Positions 33,920 through 40,028 of a stretch of 40,028 nt of DNA are shown one piece after another; within the stretch, counting starts at the first letter, position 1, and each line of letters begins with the position of its first letter. The notes beneath the pieces were generated by a model. That model did not search any database, was not told the DNA's origin, and was given only the letters and a program-made list of their open reading frames with translations. Made by a program: the position numbers and the translations under genes. The stretch lies in assembly GCA_014879655.1 (NCBI GenBank), contig JACSRS010000136.1:1-40028 (forward strand). Reading direction: 5' to 3'. The stretch comes from Burkholderiaceae bacterium (GTDB lineage Bacteria; Pseudomonadota; Gammaproteobacteria; Burkholderiales; Burkholderiaceae_C).

Positions 33920-34657
33920 ATGACCCACCCCTTGCTCAAAGTTACCGGTCTGCACGCGGGCTATGGCCGCGCCGAGGTCCTTCACGGCATCCAGCTTGAA
34001 GCCGCGAAGGGCAGCGTCATTACCGTGATCGGACCCAATGGCGCTGGCAAATCCACGCTGCTCAACACCCTGATGGGCCTTCTGCCCGGACGGGGTCAAA
34101 TCGAATTTGAGGGACAGAACATCATCGACCTGTCGCTGGAGGAGCGCGTGATGATGGGCATCGCCCTGGTCCCGGAGAAGCGTGAACTGTTCGGCACCAT
34201 GCCCGTTGAAGACAACCTGGTGCTGGGCGGCTACCGCCAGATGCGCCTGGGCAACAAGCGCTGGCGGGAAGGACTGGAACAGGTGTACGAACTGTTCCCG
34301 CGCCTGAAGGAGCGGCGCACACAACTGGCCGGCACCCTGTCGGGCGGAGAACGACAGATGCTGGCCGTGGGCCGTGCACTGATGTCGCAGCCCAGCTTGC
34401 TGATGCTCGACGAGCCCAGCCTGGGCCTGGCACCGCTGGTGGTGCGGGAAATCTTCCACACCGTCGAGAACCTTCGCAAGACCGGCGTCACCATCCTGCT
34501 GGTCGAGCAGAACGCCCGTGCCGCGCTGGAAACCGCCGACTACGGCTACGTGCTGGAAATGGGCGAGGTGGCGCTGAGCGGCGTGGCCGACGAGTTGGCG
34601 GTCGACTCCAGGGTCATCGACACCTACCTGGGCGCAGCGCGCAAAACCACAGCCTGA
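33920..34657 (+). CDS. ABC transporter ATPase, LivF type
   Basis: Second ATPase of the importer, 245 residues. It shows Walker A GPNGAGKSTLL, Q-loop region IALVPEKRELFGTMPVEDN, a canonical signature LSGGERQMLAVGRAL, Walker B LLMLDEPSLGLAP and the H-loop region, where the usual switch residue occurs as VEQNA, normal for LivF. The canonical signature here contrasts with the altered one in the fused ATPase, so the heterodimer may have one fully standard site. It is followed by 110 bases before the acyl-CoA dehydrogenase. Confidence 0.95.
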   Translation: MTHPLLKVTGLHAGYGRAEVLHGIQLEAAKGSVITVIGPNGAGKSTLLNTLMGLLPGRGQIEFEGQNIIDLSLEERVMMGIALVPEKRELFGTMPVEDNLVLGGYRQMRLGNKRWREGLEQVYELFPRLKERRTQLAGTLSGGERQMLAVGRALMSQPSLLMLDEPSLGLAPLVVREIFHTVENLRKTGVTILLVEQNARAALETADYGYVLEMGEVALSGVADELAVDSRVIDTYLGAARKTTA

Positions 34658-34767
34658 GACGCAAGCCCTGACCCCGGACCGCAGCGCCATCCCCACCAAC
34701 ATTCTCGACTGGCCAGCTTTGATCCGGCATCGGACGGTCGGCTGCAACCGAGCCTTGGATAGCGACC

Positions 34768-36501
34768 ATGAACGCCTACCACCCCCCCACCGACGACATC
34801 GCCTTCATTCTGACTGCGGTCCTGCAGGTCCCGGCTCAACTGCAGGCGCTCAGTGCCTTCAACGAAGTCGACCCCGACCTGATGCAACAGGTGCTGGACG
34901 AGGCTGGCAAGTTCGTCGGCGAAGTGGTCGCTCCCCTCAATCGTGAGGGCGACGAAGTCGGCGCGCAATGGCGAGCCGGAACCGTGACCATGGCGCCAGG
35001 TTTTCGTGATGCCTACCAGGCATTCTGGCAAGCCGGCTGGCCGGCACTGGCCTGCGCGGTCGAAGATGGCGGACAGGGCCTGCCGACCGTGCTGGAGGCC
35101 ACGTTGTACGAAATGCTGAGTGCAGCCAATCATGGCTGGACGATGGCACCGGGTCTGCTGCACGGCGCTTATGAATGTCTGCGGCACCATGCGTCCGACG
35201 CGCTCAAGGCGCGCTACCTGCAGAAGATCGCCACCGGCGAATGGCTGGCCACCATGTGTTTGACCGAGCCGCATGCCGGCAGCGATCTGGGCTTGTGCCG
35301 CACCAAGGCCGTGCCCCAGTCCGATGGCAGCCACCATTTGTCTGGTACCAAGATTTTCATCTCCGGTGGTGAACACGACCTGACCGACAACATCGTTCAT
35401 CTGGTGCTGGCGCGCCTGCCCGATGCACCCCCCGGGCCGAAAGGGCTGTCGCTGTTCCTGGTGCCCAAGTTCTATGCCAATGGCGACCGAAGTGCCGTGG
35501 TCTGCGAGCGCATCGAGGAAAAAATGGGCTTGCACGGCAGCCCGACCTGCGTGATGCGCTTTGACGATGCCACCGGCTGGATCGTCGGCGAACCGGGCCG
35601 CGGTCTGAACGCCATGTTTGTCATGATGAATGCAGCGCGGCTGCACGTTGCCTTGCAAGGCGTTGGATTGCTCGATGCGGCCTGGCAAAAAGCAGACGCC
35701 TACGCAAGAGAACGCCGCCAGATGCGCGCGCCCGGCCGCGGCAGGTCCGCGGCCGAGGCAGACCTCATCGCCGAGCACCCCGCCATGCAGCGCATCCTGC
35801 AAACGCAGCGTGCCTGGATCGACGGCGGGCGCGTCATCGCCTACCGCACGGCGCTGGAACTGGATCTTGCCAAGTCCCACCCCGATGAGCAGCGGCGCGA
35901 GGCCGCGCAGCGCTGGTGCAGCCTGATCACCCCGGTCATCAAGGCAGCCTTCACACACCAGGCCTTCTACGGCGGGAGCGAGTGCCTGCAAGTATTCGGC
36001 GGCCACGGCTACGTGCGCGAGTGGGGCATCGAGCAGCATGTGCGGGACGCCCGTGTGGCCATGATCTACGAGGGCACCAACGAGATTCAGGCGATCGATC
36101 TGCTGGTTCGCAAGGTGCTGGCCGACGGTGGCGAGGGCTTGCGAGCGCTGCTGAGCGGGTTGCGCGCCGACCTGAACCCCGCCCGCACAGCCGAAGCGCA
36201 GACCCTGCGCCAGCTGGAAACGCTGGACGAGCTGACGCAGGAACTGGTCAAGGCGTCTGCGACCGAAGCCGCGCTGGCTTTCTGGGTCGCTGACGACTAC
36301 CTGCGCGCGGTCGCCGTTGCCCTGCTGGGCTGGGGCTGGACGCGGATTGAAGCGGCGCTCACGCCCTCGACACCCGAGCTCCCCACACGCTGGCAAGCCC
36401 CTGCAAACGCCCTTCGCCACTGGGTGCTGCCCGAATTCGACATGCGCGTGGCGATCATTCGTTCGCGTTGCCGGTCCGGCGCGGCCCTCACCATGGTCTG
36501 A
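34768..36501 (+). CDS. Acyl-CoA dehydrogenase
   Basis: FAD-dependent alpha,beta-dehydrogenation of an acyl-CoA thioester. The 577-residue protein is of the long type, with an extra N-terminal helix and a C-terminal extension beyond the usual 380 residues. It shows CLTEPHAGSDLG, KIFISGGEHDLTDNIVHLVL, EKMGLHGSPTCVM, FGGHGYVREWGIEQHVRDAR and IYEGTNEIQAIDLLVRK; the last contains the Glu-Gly-Thr segment that carries the catalytic base in this subgroup. In this locus it would let saturated side chains such as dihydroferulate enter the same beta-oxidation route after CoA activation. That role is inference. Confidence 0.93.
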   Translation: MNAYHPPTDDIAFILTAVLQVPAQLQALSAFNEVDPDLMQQVLDEAGKFVGEVVAPLNREGDEVGAQWRAGTVTMAPGFRDAYQAFWQAGWPALACAVEDGGQGLPTVLEATLYEMLSAANHGWTMAPGLLHGAYECLRHHASDALKARYLQKIATGEWLATMCLTEPHAGSDLGLCRTKAVPQSDGSHHLSGTKIFISGGEHDLTDNIVHLVLARLPDAPPGPKGLSLFLVPKFYANGDRSAVVCERIEEKMGLHGSPTCVMRFDDATGWIVGEPGRGLNAMFVMMNAARLHVALQGVGLLDAAWQKADAYARERRQMRAPGRGRSAAEADLIAEHPAMQRILQTQRAWIDGGRVIAYRTALELDLAKSHPDEQRREAAQRWCSLITPVIKAAFTHQAFYGGSECLQVFGGHGYVREWGIEQHVRDARVAMIYEGTNEIQAIDLLVRKVLADGGEGLRALLSGLRADLNPARTAEAQTLRQLETLDELTQELVKASATEAALAFWVADDYLRAVAVALLGWGWTRIEAALTPSTPELPTRWQAPANALRHWVLPEFDMRVAIIRSRCRSGAALTMV

Positions 36502-36550
36502 TCCGCCCGCCTGCGCAGCGGCATTCAAACCCGATATGCTCGCCGATCCG

Positions 36551-37072
36551 ATGACCACACGCGCCAACAGCAAAGCCCCCTCCGCTCGCCCGCCGCGATC
36601 AGCGGCCGGGGCGGCCGGTGACCCGCCCGCCCCGGCGGTGGAAGCGGTCGACACCAGCTACCTCGAAACGCTGCTGGGCTACAACGCCCGGCGCGCGGCG
36701 CTCGCCGTGATTGCCGAATTCCTGCCGCGCATGGCCGTCTACGGGCTGCGGCCAGTGGATTTTTCGGTGCTGTCGCTGATCACACACAACCCCGGCATCA
36801 CCTCGCGCCAGCTGTGTGCGGCGCTGTTCATCCTGCCGCCCAACCTGGTCGGCATGATCAATGCGCTGGTCAAACGCGGGCTGATTCAGCGCCGACCCCA
36901 CCCGCACGACCGGCGGGCGCTGGGGCTGCACCTGACCGCCGAAGGCCAGGCCTTGATGCGCAAGGCCGAGGTCACGGCCAGCGAACTGGAGGCGGAGGCG
37001 TCGCGCCGGCTTACGCCCGCCGAAAGCCGGACCCTGCTGCGCCTGTTGCGCAAGGTCTACCGGACCGACTGA
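36551..37072 (+). CDS. MarR-family transcriptional regulator, probable repressor of the phenylpropanoid genes
   Basis: A 173-residue regulator. A disordered N-terminal tail of about 30 residues (Ala/Pro-rich) is followed by dimerisation helix LETLLGYNARRAALAVIAEF. The winged helix comes next: FSVLSLITHNPGITSRQLCA, recognition helix PPNLVGMINALVKRGLI and wing RRPHPHDRRALGLHLTAEGQ. The DRRA segment in the wing is a MarR hallmark. MarR repressors of ferulate or p-coumarate genes (FerC, CouR) respond to the CoA thioester of the substrate; this one may act likewise through the palindrome at 24486-24500. An ATG at 36536 (MLADP) is an alternative start; neither has a clear RBS. Confidence 0.9.
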   Translation: MTTRANSKAPSARPPRSAAGAAGDPPAPAVEAVDTSYLETLLGYNARRAALAVIAEFLPRMAVYGLRPVDFSVLSLITHNPGITSRQLCAALFILPPNLVGMINALVKRGLIQRRPHPHDRRALGLHLTAEGQALMRKAEVTASELEAEASRRLTPAESRTLLRLLRKVYRTD

Positions 37073-37131
37073 TTTCGCTCCCACTTTCGAGGCTGCTTGT
37101 CAATACAGGGATTGCTCGGAAGCTATGAATC

Positions 37132-37160
37132 TTGTAGCGAAAGGCAATTTGCGCTATAGT
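37132..37160 (+). promoter_or_regulatory. Candidate sigma-70 promoter of the HxlR-type gene
   Basis: TTGTAG (37132-37137) and TATAGT (37155-37160) are separated by 17 bases. The -10 matches at five of six positions, the -35 at three. The predicted start near 37167 gives a leader of about 55 bases ahead of the ATG at 37222. Confidence 0.55.
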
Positions 37161-37221
37161 CGCCTCGCCCCCCTGCCACTGCCACGGGTCGGCTCCGATC
37201 ACCGCCATGAGGAGACTTTCG

Positions 37222-37530
37222 ATGAGTTCCAAGGAAAACGTCACCATCAGCCAGTTGCTGGCCCTGCTTGAAACCCGCTACGCGATGCGCGTGCTTTGGG
37301 CGCTCAAGGACGGCCATCCCCAGACTTTCCGCCTGCTGCAGGACAGCGTCGGCGGCATCACGCCCAACACGCTCAACACCCGCTTGAAGGCGCTGCGGGC
37401 CGCCGGCCTGATCGGCCATGGCAATGAAGGCTACAAGCTCACGCTGTCGGGCCTGGACCTGACCCGCCGCATGTCCGATCTGCAGGCTTTTTCGACCAAA
37501 TGGGTGGCCAGCCAGGCCCGCAAGAAGTAA
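37222..37530 (+). CDS. Small winged-helix regulator, HxlR-like
   Basis: A 102-residue single-domain DNA-binding protein. LLALLETRYAMRVLWALKDG and FRLLQDSVGGITPNTLNTRL, then KALRAAGLIGHGNEGYKLT, follow the HxlR pattern. It lacks the conserved N-terminal cysteine of redox-sensing HxlR members. The start at 37222 is set by the Shine-Dalgarno GAGGAG upstream; the in-frame ATG at 37207 overlaps that signal. It has its own promoter and is flanked by intergenic spaces on both sides, so it is probably a single-gene unit. Target genes unknown. Confidence 0.82.
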   Translation: MSSKENVTISQLLALLETRYAMRVLWALKDGHPQTFRLLQDSVGGITPNTLNTRLKALRAAGLIGHGNEGYKLTLSGLDLTRRMSDLQAFSTKWVASQARKK

Positions 37531-37541
37531 GCGCGTTTTGC

Positions 37542-37566
37542 CGGCCCGCCCCTGCGGCGCGGGCCG
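37542..37566 (+). terminator. Candidate terminator after the HxlR-type gene
   Basis: CGGCCCGC (37542-37549) and GCGGGCCG (37559-37566) form an 8-bp GC stem with a 9-base loop, 11 bases after the stop codon. No T-tract follows. Confidence 0.45.
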
Positions 37567-37726
37567 CGCCACCGGGTTGCCCATGACCTTGCGTCACAAT
37601 CGGCACACGGCCAGCGGGTCGCACCCCCTCCCCGGTCTTTTTCAGCATTTCCCCCTGTTTTTGGCATCAACCCAGCGTCAAACAGTGGGTTATTGCTACT
37701 CTTTTCATACTTAAAAAGGATTCTCC

Positions 37727-38080
37727 ATGATCACCACTGCAACCGGCTTGCAATATGACGACACCACCGTGGGCGAAGGCGCCGAGGCCACCAAGGGCCA
37801 GAGCGTGACCGTGCACTACACCGGCTGGCTCTTCAAGGACGGCGCCCAGGGCACCAAATTCGACTCCAGCAAAGACCGCAACGACCCCTTCGTCTTCTCG
37901 CTGGGCGCCGGCATGGTCATTCGCGGCTGGGACGAAGGCGTGGCCGGCATGAAGGTCGGCGGGCAGCGCACCCTGATCATTCCGGCCGAACTCGGCTATG
38001 GCGCACGTGGCGCCGGCGGCGTGATTCCGCCCAACGCCACCCTGAAGTTCGACGTCGAACTGCTCGGCGTCAAGGGCTGA
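37727..38080 (+). CDS. FKBP-type peptidyl-prolyl cis-trans isomerase
   Basis: Cytoplasmic single-domain FKBP of 117 residues with no signal peptide. It contains [53 protein letters not shown] and [20 protein letters not shown], covering the full FK506-binding fold including the active-site Tyr, Phe, Val-Ile and Trp positions. An AAGGA Shine-Dalgarno lies six bases before the ATG. The genes next to it encode the GrpE and DnaK chaperones, but a 224-base gap with a hairpin and its own promoter signal separates them. Confidence 0.95.
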   Translation: MITTATGLQYDDTTVGEGAEATKGQSVTVHYTGWLFKDGAQGTKFDSSKDRNDPFVFSLGAGMVIRGWDEGVAGMKVGGQRTLIIPAELGYGARGAGGVIPPNATLKFDVELLGVKG

Positions 38081-38085
38081 CGCCA

Positions 38086-38104
38086 CGCCGGGCATCGCCC
38101 GGCG
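38086..38104 (+). terminator. Candidate terminator after the FKBP gene
   Basis: CGCCGGGC (38086-38093) and GCCCGGCG (38097-38104) form a perfect 8-bp stem with a 3-base loop, starting five bases after the stop codon. No T-tract follows. Confidence 0.5.
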
Positions 38105-38229
38105 GTCCATGCCGGCATCAGCCGGTTGCTGCCCGTCCGTTTCCGCGCGGCCCTTGCCGGGCCGCGCCGGCGCGGTGCGGCGGCTGCCCTCCTTGCCCTG
38201 AAAAGTCGCCCGACCTGCTGCAAAAAGCC

Positions 38230-38257
38230 CTTGAAATGCCGGGGGCAAGCCCCCAAA
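38230..38257 (+). promoter_or_regulatory. Sigma-32 heat-shock promoter of grpE
   Basis: CTTGAAA (38230-38236), 13 bases, then CCCCCAAA (38250-38257) fit the sigma-32 consensus CTTGAAA-N11-15-CCCCATNT well. The spacer and -10 also form the palindrome GGGGGC-AA-GCCCCC (38241-38254). Confidence 0.75.
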
Positions 38258-38304
38258 TCAGCAGGATTACGACCTTTCTTGCCACTTTTTTCAAAAAACG
38301 CCGC

Positions 38305-38871
38305 ATGTCCGAGCAAAACCCCAACGCATCTGGCGCCCCGCTGAGCGGTGAGCCCAGTCCCGAAGAACTCGAAGCCGCTGCTGCCGCCGCGCTGGGCGGC
38401 AACGACGAACTGGCCTGGACCAAGGCCGAACTGGATACCCAGAAATCCAAGAACGCCGAACTGGCCGACCTGTACCTGCGCGCGCAGGCCGACGTGCAAA
38501 ATGCCCGCCGCCGCGCCGAGGACGAAATCAGTAAATCGCGCAAGTTCGCACTGGAGGGCTTCGCCGAAAGCCTGCTGCCCGTCCTGGACAGCCTGGAGGC
38601 CGGCCTGGCGATCCAGAACGCCACCTCCGAGCAGATCCGCGAAGGCGCCGAAGCCACCTTGCGTCAGCTGAAAAGCGCACTGGAGCGCAACAAGGTCATC
38701 GAGATCAACCCGGCGGCGGGCGACAGGTTCGACCCGCACCACCACCAGGCCATCAGCATGGTTCCTGCCGAGCAGGAAGCCAACACCGTGGTCTCGGTGC
38801 TGCAGAAGGGCTACAGCATTGCCGAGCGCGTGCTGCGCCCGGCGCTGGTCACCGTGGCCGCACCGAAATAA
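38305..38871 (+). CDS. grpE: Nucleotide exchange factor GrpE
   Basis: Releases ADP from DnaK during the chaperone cycle. The 188-residue protein has an N-terminal disordered segment, a long coiled-coil helix (about residues 38-95; [20 protein letters not shown]), a four-helix dimer region ([19 protein letters not shown]) and a C-terminal beta domain ([40 protein letters not shown]). I placed the start at 38305 ([10 protein letters not shown]); an upstream in-frame ATG at 38236 overlaps the heat-shock promoter and is rejected. It lies 77 bases before dnaK. Confidence 0.97.
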   Translation: MSEQNPNASGAPLSGEPSPEELEAAAAAALGGNDELAWTKAELDTQKSKNAELADLYLRAQADVQNARRRAEDEISKSRKFALEGFAESLLPVLDSLEAGLAIQNATSEQIREGAEATLRQLKSALERNKVIEINPAAGDRFDPHHHQAISMVPAEQEANTVVSVLQKGYSIAERVLRPALVTVAAPK

Positions 38872-38881
38872 CAGAAGCAGA

Positions 38882-38909
38882 CTTGAAACCGCTCAAGTTA
38901 TCCACACGT
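38882..38909 (+). promoter_or_regulatory. Candidate sigma-32 promoter of dnaK
   Basis: CTTGAAA (38882-38888), 13 bases, then CCACACGT (38902-38909) resemble the sigma-32 consensus, with an exact -35 and a weaker -10. It lies between grpE and dnaK, so dnaK may be transcribed both from here and from the grpE promoter. Confidence 0.55.
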
Positions 38910-38948
38910 TATTGACATTCCAACTTCATCAGATCTCGGAGAAACATC

Positions 38949-40028
<1,080 letters not shown>

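Noticed and set aside
32089-33939. 616-codon minus-strand frame opposite the LivM-LivG fusion
   Set aside because: Antisense shadow of a conserved gene with no family features. The second plus-strand frame at 32271-33923 is rejected for the same reason.
34624-36654. 676-codon minus-strand frame opposite the acyl-CoA dehydrogenase
   Set aside because: Antisense to a gene with intact catalytic motifs; composition is that of a shadow frame.
38241-38254. GGGGGC-AA-GCCCCC hairpin as a terminator
   Set aside because: It coincides with the spacer and -10 of a good sigma-32 promoter and has no T-tract.

Overview
The window is about 40 kb of GC-rich, gene-dense chromosome from a betaproteobacterium of the order Burkholderiales. 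A Comamonadaceae-like member is most likely: the DnaK, GrpE and AccA sequences look like that group, and the lysC-tilS-accA-glycosylase-cysS block followed by a serine tRNA is, to my knowledge, typical of the order. That placement is inference from remembered sequences, not a search. No insertion sequence, prophage, integrase or CRISPR array is visible, and no stretch longer than 300 bases lacks a gene.

Positions 1-5,702 (minus strand) read cysS, a DNA-3-methyladenine glycosylase, accA, tilS, lysC and the cut-off tRNA-Ser(GCU). Positions 5,872-11,275 (plus) form a compact envelope run: a TPR protein, an L,D-transpeptidase, a periplasmic and a cytoplasmic cyclophilin, LpxH and MtfA, most of them abutting or overlapping.

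Positions 11,295-15,063 (minus) hold the least understood part. It is a tight six-gene operon with a Roadblock/LC7 (MglB-like) protein, a stand-alone Aer-type PAS protein, a leaderless PhnD-like binding protein and two unknown proteins, one of which starts with a degenerate receiver domain. The last gene probably encodes a second Roadblock-like fold. A good FNR/Anr-type box sits at an ideal distance (-41.5) from a plausible -10 element in front of it. No GTPase or methyl-accepting protein is present. I regard it as a candidate undescribed redox-responsive cytoplasmic signalling system. Directly upstream, on the same strand (15,133-18,949), lies the known type of cluster for the oxygen-binding cytochrome SHP: shp, diheme cytochrome c, membrane cytochrome b and a QseBC-like two-component pair.

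Positions 19,164-21,134 encode an exported glycine-rich protein with a C-terminal DUF11 domain. It converges on a very large DUF349 protein (21,229-24,240) with an RG-rich segment.

Positions 24,525-37,072 (plus) form a phenylpropanoid (ferulate/p-coumarate) catabolic locus: crotonase, feruloyl-CoA synthase, thiolase, short-chain dehydrogenase, hotdog thioesterase, a branched-chain-type ABC importer with a permease-ATPase fusion, an acyl-CoA dehydrogenase and a MarR regulator. Together these can import a hydroxycinnamate, activate it with CoA and shorten the side chain by beta-oxidation to an aromatic acid. A palindrome fills the -35/-10 spacer of the first promoter and is a strong candidate MarR operator.

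Positions 37,222-40,028 carry a small HxlR-type regulator, an FKBP isomerase, grpE and the first 360 codons of dnaK, with sigma-32-like promoters before the last two. Several intergenic regions carry copies of a 41-base interspersed repeat.
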